Source: JAJDNH01 sp964552395 | GTDB lineage: Bacteria > Acidobacteriota > Thermoanaerobaculia > Thermoanaerobaculales > Sulfomarinibacteraceae | Length of the DNA stretch: 17,841 nt | NCBI GenBank assembly: GCA_964552395.1 | Contig: CAZKGM010000055.1 | Span: 1 to 17,841 of the forward strand | Direction of reading: 5' to 3' | Part shown: piece by piece, positions 1 through 6,144 of the stretch | Layout: the number at the start of each line of letters is the position of its first letter | Numbering within the stretch: the first letter of the stretch is position 1 | Program-made: the position numbers and the translations under genes | Notes under the pieces: model-generated | The model's database searches: none | The model's input: the letters and a program-made list of their open reading frames with translations, nothing else | What the model was told of the DNA's origin: nothing

Positions 1-16
1 GCGGCCGCACCCCTCG
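1..16. repeat. 16-bp direct repeat, left copy
   Basis: GCGGCCGCACCCCTCG is present here and again, without mismatch, at 759-774. The sequence diverges immediately to the right of each copy. The two copies bracket the hairpin-rich block. See the right copy for the relation to the gene it interrupts. Confidence 0.85.
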
Positions 17-677
17 GGGACCGTCAGTCCGTCCTCGAGGCAAGCCTCGGTCCGTTCTACCGTCGCCGAGGGGCCGCTCCGCTCGGATCTGCCTCCCGGG
101 TTCTCCGAGAGGTTGTGAGCCCCCCTTCCTATCGATAGGGGAGGGATCGAGCAGGAGCGCCCTCTCGCACCCCGCCGGTGCGCTTGCTTCGTCGTCGCGA
201 CCACGAGGTCAGCGACTCCTCGCTCGCTGGCGGCGAGGCGCGAGGAGAACGCCCTGCGCGATCCCGTCTGGACGGGTGTTGCGCGATCGCATGTCCCGTG
301 CGGGCGTTGCCCGCAGCCCGCTGCGCGGACCGGCGGGGCGGGAACGGAGCGGCGCGTCGGCTCACGGCTGCACCTGCCGAGGACGCCAGGGGAACCGTGC
401 TCGGAGGCTTACCCTCGTGAAACCTCGGGCCAAGCCACCTGCGCTCGGTCCCCCAGCCGCCCGCGGCGGGATGACCGCTCGCCTCCTTCCGCTCCGCCCT
501 CGCCCCGCCGCGGGACCGTTCCTGGGGAGAGATCAGGGCAACGTCCTGGCTCTTGCTTGTTGGAGGTTCCACTGAAGAGCTCTACAGCTGCAGAGCGGCG
601 ATTGAATCGCGAGGGCGTTATAGACCCCAAGAGAAGAAGAAAGAGAGAATTCTCGAGGCCGGGCTAGCCACGCGCGA
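1..677. other. Hairpin-rich block without a convincing gene
   Basis: No reading frame here has protein-like composition; the open frames on both strands are Arg/Pro/Ser/Ala-rich translations of GC-rich DNA. Several perfect inverted repeats are visible: CCCCTCGG (10-17) with CCGAGGGG (66-73); CGAGGC-AA-GCCTCG inside that; the palindrome CCTATCGATAGG (128-139); CCCGTC-TG-GACGGG (263-276); TGCGGGC-GTT-GCCCGCA (299-315); a long imperfect stem pairing about 391-410 with 432-451; and GCTCTACAG/CTGCAGAGC with one mismatch (579-596). I matched none of these to tmRNA, RNase P RNA, SRP RNA or rRNA. The block could be a structured RNA, a non-autonomous mobile element or decayed sequence. Confidence 0.5.
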
Positions 678-1223
678 TCATAGCGAGACCGGCGAGACGT
701 GAAGAGCACGGCTGTGGCCGTCGTTTCGCCGATCCCTGCCACGGCAGATGCGCGGCTTGCGGCCGCACCCCTCGATCAGGGCGCCGTCATGCAGGTTCTG
801 GAGCGTGACGAAGTCGACGCCGTTCGCCTGCCAGGCCCGCCCCAGCGGCACGCCGTGGTCGGTGATGATCCGAGGCTCACCGTCGAGCGTCTCCCCCGGC
901 ACGGCGTGGATGATCCACCCGGCCAGCCCCTCGCCCCAGGGCGGGTGGCCCTCGACGTAGGTCACGGGCCCATCGGGTGAGATGCCGCGCGCCCGGAACG
1001 CCGCGGCGCGCTCGGCCATCACAACGCGCTCGACGCTCAGGCTGCCGAAGATCCGCTCGCGAACGATCGACAGGTTGTCAGAGGACAAGGTCTCGGCGGC
1101 CCAGCGGAAGCCGGCTGCCTGCGACCGTGACGCCTCCGCGCTGCGCGGAGTGTGGCCTACGAGCCACGGGTCGCCGGCAGCTGCATATGACATGTGCAAC
1201 GGGGCATTGACGAACTGGCTCAT
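678..1223 (-). CDS. Hypothetical protein, probably 3'-interrupted
   Basis: A 181-codon frame starting at an ATG, with an in-frame TGA two codons upstream. Residues about 20-150 have balanced, protein-like composition. Recognisable stretches include ERIFGSLSVERVVMAERAAA, VTYVEGHPPWGEGLAGW and VDFVTLQNLHDG. They faintly recall RidA/YjgF-like proteins, but I cannot place the family and would not name it on this basis. After residue 155 the sequence becomes basic and low in information, and this change coincides with the 16-bp direct repeat at 759-774. The true C-terminus may therefore lie beyond the left window edge, cut off by an inserted block. No good Shine-Dalgarno sequence precedes the start. 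It lies downstream of the 1386-1724 gene on the same strand, with about 160 bp between them. Confidence 0.55.
   Translation of the reverse strand: MSQFVNAPLHMSYAAAGDPWLVGHTPRSAEASRSQAAGFRWAAETLSSDNLSIVRERIFGSLSVERVVMAERAAAFRARGISPDGPVTYVEGHPPWGEGLAGWIIHAVPGETLDGEPRIITDHGVPLGRAWQANGVDFVTLQNLHDGALIEGCGRKPRICRGRDRRNDGHSRALHVSPVSL
759..774. repeat. 16-bp direct repeat, right copy
   Basis: This is an exact second copy of positions 1-16. On the minus strand it lies inside the reading frame of the 678-1223 gene and encodes Glu-Gly-Cys-Gly-Arg (residues 151-155). Beyond it the protein turns Arg-rich and unconvincing. This is what would be seen if a 758-bp segment had inserted with a 16-bp target duplication, but an assembly duplication would look the same. 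Confidence 0.85.
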
Positions 1224-1385
1224 CCATCAGCTCACAGTGGCCAGAAACGGTTCTCCTTTTCTGAGCCTCCAGGCAGCGACAGTCCTCGATGGGCAGACCG
1301 CCACGCCATTCCAGGAGACCATGCTGCTCATCCAATCGGGCATCCAGGGTTTGTGCTGAGCGATAAGGGTACCTCCCGGGGCGCT

Positions 1386-1724
1386 TCAGTCAGGGTAAAG
1401 CCAGAGGATCAAACCTAAGGCGGTGGTTGCAAGAACCAGAAGCAAGAGGAGAGCACTGACACCGCAGTAGAACGCGTGTTCAGCGCGAAGAACACTCCCT
1501 GACCGTGCTCTGAGAAAGAAGCGCCAACCAGCCCAGATGGTGAAGGCGGCAAGACCAAGCTGAATCGGGATGAAAGTCGCAATGGCGATAGTGTCCGGTT
1601 TCACGGCAAAGTGCTTTAACACAGCGGCATCAATGATGTCATGGGCAGCTAACATCACGGACGATCGCGGGAAGAAGATGGCGTTTACGGCGACGACGCA
1701 CAGAAACAGGATCCTGTCTCTCAT
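1386..1724 (-). CDS. Small membrane protein, candidate immunity partner of the RHS tip
   Basis: A 112-residue protein. The ATG is at 1724-1722 and overlaps the RHS stop codon as ATGA (1724-1721), so translation is probably coupled; I chose this start over an in-frame ATG 30 codons upstream for that reason. Hydrophobic stretches at about residues 4-20, 48-68 and 84-110 suggest three or four membrane spans. There is a basic cytoplasmic-looking loop (RFFLRARSGS) and the C-terminus is LWLYPD. I recognise no named family. RHS and other polymorphic toxins are typically followed at once by a small immunity gene, and this position and overlap fit that pattern; the functional reading is inference. Base composition here is visibly richer in AT than in the flanking genes, as is common for exchanged toxin tips. 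Confidence 0.7.
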   Translation of the reverse strand: MRDRILFLCVVAVNAIFFPRSSVMLAAHDIIDAAVLKHFAVKPDTIAIATFIPIQLGLAAFTIWAGWRFFLRARSGSVLRAEHAFYCGVSALLLLLVLATTALGLILWLYPD

Positions 1725-2734
1725 GAGCCTGACTTGCTGCAGCAGTCGTAGCACAACAACAGATCGTCGGCTAGCCGGCCGAATGTTTGCTTGGAATGCC
1801 AGAACACCCACCAAGAGCTAACGCTGACTCCCCAGGTGACCGTCGAGCCGACGCTTTCTAGCGCTTTCCCGTTGGGGAATTGAACACTCATGTCATCGGT
1901 GGCATACGCGGGAATGATCAGCCGGCGAAACTTGGGCGTGCCAGTGTCGCAGTGACCGCGGAAGCTGATGAGGTTGAAGTTCTCCGGATGGGTGGGATGG
2001 GCGGTTTCCTCCTCGTTTTCGAAGTGGTGCCCGAAGAACGCTGCGGATCCACCGATGTAGTGATAATAGATGGAATGCACGCACTTTTCCTGACCACTAG
2101 GGTCGAAGTAGTTGCTGGGGTCATTGCCAACGTAGACGTAGAGGTAGGCGCCAGCGCTCGACCGCTGTGGGTCCTCGCTCGCAAACCTCCCAATTCCCGG
2201 TTGGTAGTACCTCGCCCGGTAGTACCCGAGGCCCGCCTCCCCAAACTCCCTCGCGGTGTACCCGAAGTCGTTGACGATGCTGCCGGTTTGGCTCCTGATC
2301 TCGCCCCAGGCGTCGTAGAGGTAGGCGTCCTGCACGGCGCCGGACGTGTCCGTGAGCAGGTATACGGAGCCCAGGCCGTCCACGCTGTCGTACGAGGGGA
2401 CCCCTCCCTGGACGCTTGCCAGCGGCTCGTCGATGCCGGGGCCGAAGAGGTAGTCAACCGTGGTCAAGGCGCCCGCGGCCTGCACGAGGTTGAGGCCGTC
2501 GTAGAGGTAGGTCGTGGTGGAGCCGCTCACGCTCTTGCCGGTGCGCCGGCCCTGGTAGTCGTACGCGTAGCTCGCGGTCGCGCTGCTGAGCCCCTGGCTC
2601 GGGATGGTCATGGCGAAGCTCGTGCGCTGGCCGAGGAGCGTCGGCTGGCCGGTCGCGGGGTCGATGTCGTACCCGTAGGCGAAGCTCGCAAGCGTGCCGG
2701 CCGCTCCTCCATCGGCGGCTGACCCGAGTTCACT
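1721..2734 (-). CDS. RHS repeat-associated core protein, 5'-truncated, with variable C-terminal tip
   Basis: The frame reads through typical RHS/YD-repeat core: ASYAYDYQGRRTGK, TTTYLYDGLNLV, DGLGSVYLLTD, AYLYDAWGEI, GLGYYRARYYQPGIGRF, then the core end NYFDPSG (around 2112-2093). After DPSGQ comes a non-conserved tip of about 122 residues (2089-1724), rich in His, Tyr and Cys and ending CYDCCSKSGS. Full RHS proteins usually exceed 1000 residues; here recognisable homology begins near 2734, directly against the glycosyltransferase promoter, so the 5' part is missing. The frame stays open to about 3409 but only as antisense of the glycosyltransferase. An internal ATG at 2611 could start a free-standing protein of about 297 residues. 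It may be a displaced toxin-tip cassette or a pseudogene. The tip family is unknown to me. Confidence 0.8.
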   Translation of the reverse strand, partial: SELGSAADGGAAGTLASFAYGYDIDPATGQPTLLGQRTSFAMTIPSQGLSSATASYAYDYQGRRTGKSVSGSTTTYLYDGLNLVQAAGALTTVDYLFGPGIDEPLASVQGGVPSYDSVDGLGSVYLLTDTSGAVQDAYLYDAWGEIRSQTGSIVNDFGYTAREFGEAGLGYYRARYYQPGIGRFASEDPQRSSAGAYLYVYVGNDPSNYFDPSGQEKCVHSIYYHYIGGSAAFFGHHFENEEETAHPTHPENFNLISFRGHCDTGTPKFRRLIIPAYATDDMSVQFPNGKALESVGSTVTWGVSVSSWWVFWHSKQTFGRLADDLLLCYDCCSKSGS

Positions 2735-2743
2735 CGGTATACT
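2724..2743 (+). promoter_or_regulatory. Palindrome plus TATACT -10 box before a GTG start
   Basis: CCGAGT-TC-ACTCGG (2724-2737) is a perfect 6-bp inverted repeat that directly abuts TATACT (2738-2743). The GTG of the glycosyltransferase is 7 nt after the -10 box, so transcription would begin at or next to the start codon (leaderless). There is no Shine-Dalgarno sequence and no convincing -35. The palindrome sits where an operator would block polymerase. This is an inference from sequence layout. Confidence 0.45.
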
Positions 2744-2749
2744 GCGCCT

Positions 2750-3874
2750 GTGGTGGGAGAGCTTCGCATTGTCCACATGCTCGAGAAGAACCGGCTGACG
2801 ACCGGCTCGGTGGTCCAGATGATGGAGGCAGCTCGCGGGCTGGCCTCGCGGGGGCACCGGGTGACGGTGGTCAGTCGTGCCGGCGGCGACCTCGAGGCCG
2901 CCTGCGCCGATGCCGGCGTCCGGATGCTGACCCTGCCGCTCAGAAGCGAGTTCGACGTGGCCTCGGCGTGGGCGTTGCGGCGGCTGCTGCGGTCGGAGGC
3001 GGTGGACGTGATCCACGTCCACAAGGGCGGCCCCCACGCCGTGGCGCTGCTGGCAGCAATTGGGCTCGGGCCGCTGCCGGCGCTGGTGGTCAACCGCGGC
3101 GTGTCGTTTCCCCTCGATCTGTTCAACAAGTGGAAGTATCGGCACCCGCGGGTGGGGGCGGTGGTGTGCGTGGCCGAGGCAATCCGCGAGGTGGTGATCC
3201 AAACCGGCGGCGTGCGGCCCGAGCGGGTCCACACGATCCACGCCGGGACCGACACCGAGCGGTTTGATCCCGTCCGAGTTGATCGCCGGCGGGTGCGCGC
3301 CGAGCTCGGCCTGACGGCCGATGACCTGCTTGTCAGCCAGGTCTCGGTCCGCGACTGGAAGGGGTGGCGCGAGCTCATGGCGGCGTTCGCCCGGGTGGCG
3401 CCGGCTCATCCCCGAGCGCGCCTGCTGCTCGTCGGCTGTGAGCCGGATGACGAGCGCGAGAAGGTCATCGCCGCGGCCCGCGAGCTCGCGATCGGCAACC
3501 GGCTGCTGACGCTGCCGTACCGGACCGACATGCCCGATGTGCTGAGGGCGTGCGATGTCGTGGCCGACGCCTCATGGGCCGGCACCGGGATTACCGGTAC
3601 CGTGCGCGAGGCGATGGCGATGGAACGCGCCGTCGTCGCCACCGACTGTGCCGGCAACCGGGAGCTGGTTATCGATGGAGAGGTGGGCCTGCTGGTGCCG
3701 CGGAAGGACGTTGGCGCCCTGGCGGGCGCGCTCGGCCGGCTGCTGGGCAACGCCGAACTGGTCCGACGCCTCGGCGAGGCTGCCCGGCGGCGCGTGGTCT
3801 CCGCGTTCTCCACCCGGGTCCGCCTCGACCGTCTGGAGGCGCTGTACTCGCGGTTGGTTGCTGCCTCCTGTTGA
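2750..3874 (+). CDS. Glycosyltransferase family 4-like (GT-B fold)
   Basis: A 374-residue protein, normal length for GT-B enzymes, which move a sugar from a nucleotide donor, often in lipopolysaccharide or exopolysaccharide synthesis. The N-terminal acceptor domain (about 1-175) has the expected early segment LASRGHRVTVVSRAGG and DVIHVHKGGPHA. The C-terminal donor domain (about 180-370) has the linker IHAGTDTERFDP, VGCEPDDE, the segment around GTVREAMAMERAVVATDCAG and NRELVIDGEVGLLVP. In the EX7E donor motif the second Glu is present (E287) but the first is Thr (T279), a variant of the usual pattern. The start is GTG at 2750; GTG at 2753 is also possible. No other polysaccharide genes are nearby, so the acceptor is unknown. 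It is transcribed away from the RHS fragment. Confidence 0.9.
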   Translation: MVGELRIVHMLEKNRLTTGSVVQMMEAARGLASRGHRVTVVSRAGGDLEAACADAGVRMLTLPLRSEFDVASAWALRRLLRSEAVDVIHVHKGGPHAVALLAAIGLGPLPALVVNRGVSFPLDLFNKWKYRHPRVGAVVCVAEAIREVVIQTGGVRPERVHTIHAGTDTERFDPVRVDRRRVRAELGLTADDLLVSQVSVRDWKGWRELMAAFARVAPAHPRARLLLVGCEPDDEREKVIAAARELAIGNRLLTLPYRTDMPDVLRACDVVADASWAGTGITGTVREAMAMERAVVATDCAGNRELVIDGEVGLLVPRKDVGALAGALGRLLGNAELVRRLGEAARRRVVSAFSTRVRLDRLEALYSRLVAASC

Positions 3875-3881
3875 CAGGAGG
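3864..3881 (+). promoter_or_regulatory. Inverted repeat across the glycosyltransferase stop codon
   Basis: CCTCCTGT-TG-ACAGGAGG is a perfect 8-bp stem that contains the TGA stop at 3872-3874. There is no T-run, so it is a poor intrinsic terminator. Its right arm carries a perfect AGGAGG (3876-3881) that would be paired in the hairpin. It could end transcription weakly, or couple translation of the small frame that follows. Confidence 0.5.
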
Positions 3882-3887
3882 TATCTC

Positions 3888-3929
3888 GTGGATCGGTACG
3901 GCGCCGCCGGCCCGGCCGTGCCAGAGTAG
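3888..3929 (+). CDS. Possible 13-codon mini-ORF with its own ribosome site
   Basis: A GTG start lies 6 nt after the AGGAGG at 3876-3881 and opens a frame of 13 codons ending in TAG (MDRYGAAGPAVPE). The ribosome site is inside a hairpin that spans the preceding stop codon, so ribosomes finishing the glycosyltransferase would open it. Nothing else supports expression. It may be chance. Confidence 0.2.
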   Translation: MDRYGAAGPAVPE

Positions 3930-3949
3930 GTTGAAACGGCCATGCCAGA
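3913..3949. repeat. Two 13-bp direct repeats, 24 bp apart
   Basis: CGGCCGTGCCAGA (3913-3925) and CGGCCATGCCAGA (3937-3949) differ at one base. They lie in the gap between the glycosyltransferase and the GNAT-HDAC gene. A pair of protein-binding sites is possible; no function can be read from the sequence. Confidence 0.45.
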
Positions 3950-4056
3950 TGGAGGCGCCGTTTAGCCCGATACGCATGAATCGTCCGCACGTACGGCACG
4001 CCGGCCGTCGATCGGGAGTAGCATTCTCCTGGGCTTTCGGTGAGCGCGGACGACCA

Positions 4057-4068
4057 CGGACGCGTCCG
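4057..4068. promoter_or_regulatory. 12-bp perfect palindrome upstream of the GNAT-HDAC gene
   Basis: CGGACGCGTCCG reads identically on both strands. It ends 10 nt before the AGGAGG ribosome site (4079-4084) of the downstream gene, so it lies in the 5' leader or promoter. It could be an operator or an RNA hairpin. Confidence 0.4.
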
Positions 4069-4088
4069 AGGACGCGACAGGAGGCACC

Positions 4089-5852
4089 ATGTTCCGGATC
4101 CGCCGCATCTACGACGACATCCTGCCCGCCGACCGGGCGGCGATTACCGCGGCGCAGGAGATCCTGACGACACAGTTCCCCGGCCTCGACCGGCGCGACA
4201 TCCACGGTCTGCCCGACAAGCTGCGGCGCCCGGCCGTCCACGGTTTTCGCGCCATCATGCTGGTGGTGGAGTCCGCGCGCGGCAAGGTCCGTGCCTTTGC
4301 CATGCTCTACCACGAGCCCGATCTCCGCTTCGCCTACCTTGACTACATCGCCTCCAGGCCGGGCCGCTCCGGCGGCGGCGTCGGCGGCGCCCTCTACGAG
4401 CGGGTGCGCGCAGATGCGCGCGAGCTCGGCTGCTACGGGCTCTACTTCGAGTGCCTGCCCGACGACCCGGCCCTCAGCCCGGATCCGGCGACCCGCCGCC
4501 AGAACGCGGCGCGGCTGCGGTTTTACGAGACCTTCGGCGCCAGGCCGATCGCGGGCACCGCCTACGAGACGCCGGTCAGCCCGGGCGACACAGACCCGCC
4601 CTACCTGGTCTTCGATGACCTCGGAGTCGGCAAGCCGCTGCGTCGCCGTGACGCCCGGCAGGCGGCGCGCGCGATTCTGGAGCGCAAGTACCGCCAGCTC
4701 TGTCCGCCAGAGTACGTGGAACGGGTGGTGTCGTCCTTCAGGGACGACCCGGTCAGCTTGCGGCCGCCCCGCTACGCAACGGCGACCTCGGTGTCGCCGG
4801 TCGGGCCACAGCCGATGCGGCCGGAGCGACGCATCGCTCTGGTGGTCAATGACCGGCACGCGATCCACCATGTGCGCGAGCGAGGCTACGTGGAGTCGCC
4901 CGTGCGCATCGCCTCGATCCGCAAGCAGCTCGAACTCACCGGGATCTTCGAGGAGCTGCCGGTACGGAGTTTCTCAGACACACATATCCTCGAGCTGCAC
5001 GACCCAGGCTGGGTGCATTACTTCAAGCGGGTGTGCGAGCGCATCGGAGACGGCCGTTCCGTCTACCCTTACGTCTTTCCGATCCGCAACGGAGCGCGAC
5101 CGCCCAAGGAGCTGGAGATCCGCGCCGGCTACTACTGCATCGACACCTTCACCCCCCTCAACCGCAACGCCTACCTGGCGGCGCGGCGGGGGGTGGACTG
5201 CAGCCTGAGCGCGGCGCAGGCCGTACTCGAGGGCCACCGGCTTGTCTACGCGCTGGTGCGTCCGCCGGGCCACCACGCCGAGCGACGGGCCTTTGGCGGC
5301 TTCTGCTACTTCAACAACGCCGCCATCGCGGCCAACTACCTGAGCCGCCACGGCAAGGTGGCCATCCTCGACCTCGACTACCATCACGGCAACGGCCAGC
5401 AGGACATCTTCTGGGAACGCGCCGACGTCCTCACCCTGTCGATTCACGGCCACCCCAGCTTCGCCTACCCCTACTTCAGCGGTTTCGCCCAGGAGAGAGG
5501 TGGCGGCGCCGGCCAAGGCTGCAGCCGCAACTACCCGTTGCCCGAGCAGGTGAACGGAGAGACGTACCGCAAGACCCTCGAGCACGCACTCGAAGGGGTG
5601 CGACGCTTCGGCACCGAGCTGCTGGTGGTGGCCCTCGGCCTCGACACGGCGCGCAAGGACCCGACCGGGACATGGAGCCTGGAGGCCCGCGATTTCGCCG
5701 CCAACGGCCGCCTTGTCGGCGCCCTCGGGCTACCTGTGTTGGTCGTTCAGGAGGGCGGCTACCGGGTGCGCAACATCGGCGTCAATGCCCGCCACTTCTT
5801 CGTCGGGCTGTGGGAGGGCGCGTTCCTGCCGCCGGGCGCCGGCCGGCGGTAG
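4089..5852 (+). CDS. GNAT acetyltransferase fused to histone deacetylase / acetylpolyamine amidohydrolase
   Basis: 587 residues, two domains. Residues about 1-180 resemble a GNAT acyltransferase: the acetyl-CoA pyrophosphate loop is RSGGGVGG (from R93), followed by ALYERVRADARELG and later RLRFYETFGARPI. Residues about 245-580 are a zinc deacetylase of the class II HDAC/APAH type: RPPGHHAE with H395-H396, LDLDYHHGNG with zinc ligands D430 and H432, GLDTARKDP with D519, and QEGGY with Y558. All expected catalytic residues are present, so this half is probably active on acetyl-lysine or acetylated polyamines. Start: ATG 4 nt after AGGAGG (4079-4084). One chain holds an acetyl adder and an acetyl remover; the shared substrate is unknown. 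A hairpin (5829-5849) overlaps the last codons. Confidence 0.92.
   Translation: MFRIRRIYDDILPADRAAITAAQEILTTQFPGLDRRDIHGLPDKLRRPAVHGFRAIMLVVESARGKVRAFAMLYHEPDLRFAYLDYIASRPGRSGGGVGGALYERVRADARELGCYGLYFECLPDDPALSPDPATRRQNAARLRFYETFGARPIAGTAYETPVSPGDTDPPYLVFDDLGVGKPLRRRDARQAARAILERKYRQLCPPEYVERVVSSFRDDPVSLRPPRYATATSVSPVGPQPMRPERRIALVVNDRHAIHHVRERGYVESPVRIASIRKQLELTGIFEELPVRSFSDTHILELHDPGWVHYFKRVCERIGDGRSVYPYVFPIRNGARPPKELEIRAGYYCIDTFTPLNRNAYLAARRGVDCSLSAAQAVLEGHRLVYALVRPPGHHAERRAFGGFCYFNNAAIAANYLSRHGKVAILDLDYHHGNGQQDIFWERADVLTLSIHGHPSFAYPYFSGFAQERGGGAGQGCSRNYPLPEQVNGETYRKTLEHALEGVRRFGTELLVVALGLDTARKDPTGTWSLEARDFAANGRLVGALGLPVLVVQEGGYRVRNIGVNARHFFVGLWEGAFLPPGAGRR
5829..5849 (+). terminator. GC hairpin at the end of the GNAT-HDAC gene
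   Basis: CCGCCGG and CCGGCGG form a 7-bp stem around a 7-nt loop and end directly before the TAG stop. No T-run follows, so intrinsic termination is doubtful. Confidence 0.3.
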
Positions 5853-5948
5853 CTCGACGTTTCGTGCGGCGCCTGCACCTGAGATGCTGCGGCAATGGCG
5901 TGCGGATCTGCGATCGGAGTAGAAAGCTGCGGGAAGCCAAGGGCTGTT

Positions 5949-6023
5949 TGGCTCCGCAGGAGGGATTTGAACCCCCAACCTAGTGGTTAACAGCCACCCG
6001 CTCTACCGTTGAGCTACTGCGGA
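5949..6023 (-). tRNA. tRNA-Asn (anticodon GTT)
   Basis: The minus strand folds as a complete cloverleaf: acceptor TCCGCAG/CTGCGGA, D arm GCTC/GAGC, anticodon stem GGTGG/CCACT with loop CTGTTAA (anticodon GTT), variable AGGTT, T arm GGGGG-TTCAAAT-CCCTC, and discriminator G. The 3' CCA is encoded (5951-5949). It is 72 nt without CCA. It lies convergent to the GNAT-HDAC gene and divergent from carA. Confidence 0.97.
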
Positions 6024-6042
6024 GCATCGCGGGCAACGCGGG

Positions 6043-6070
6043 ATTGTATGCCAAAGAGGGCAGTTGTCAA
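6043..6070 (-). promoter_or_regulatory. Sigma-70-type promoter of tRNA-Asn
   Basis: On the minus strand TTGACA (6070-6065) is followed after 16 bp by TACAAT (6048-6043), a perfect -35 and a five-of-six -10. The tRNA 5' end is 19 nt further on. This is the clearest promoter in the window. Confidence 0.85.
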
Positions 6071-6129
6071 CCGCGTGGGGAACTGTGATGGAGCCGGCAA
6101 GGGACCTTCGGGAGGCGCCGCATCCATGC

Positions 6130-6144
6130 TACCCTGCGGCGCCG
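6130..6144 (+). promoter_or_regulatory. Possible TAnnnT -10 box of carA (near-leaderless)
   Basis: TACCCT (6130-6135) ends 9 nt before the carA ATG and there is no Shine-Dalgarno sequence in between. The arrangement resembles TATACT before the glycosyltransferase. No -35 is recognisable. Weak evidence. Confidence 0.3.

Noticed and set aside
283..290. GCGATCGC octamer (HIP1-like), also at 11572-11579
   Set aside because: Two copies of a GC-rich palindrome in an 18-kb GC-rich window are expected by chance.
391..451. Possible group II intron domain V or RNase P-like hairpin
   Set aside because: The minus strand contains GAGCACGGTTCC, reminiscent of domain V, but the opposite strand of the stem lacks the AGC triad and the overall fold does not match.
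129..572. Long minus-strand open frame in the left block
   Set aside because: Its translation is almost only Arg, Pro, Ser, Ala and Gly, with no recognisable motif; typical of a stop-poor GC-rich non-coding strand.
1880..2722. 280-codon plus-strand frame
   Set aside because: It is the antisense of the RHS core, which has clear family motifs; the plus-strand product is Val/Ala/Arg-rich without motifs.
2735..3409. Extension of the RHS frame to the right
   Set aside because: This stretch is antisense to a complete glycosyltransferase; its His/Pro/Arg-rich translation has no RHS repeats.
6064..6144. Upstream extension of carA to 6064 or 6088
   Set aside because: The added residues are not conserved in CarA and the 6064 start lies in the tRNA promoter; the family N-terminus fits ATG 6145.
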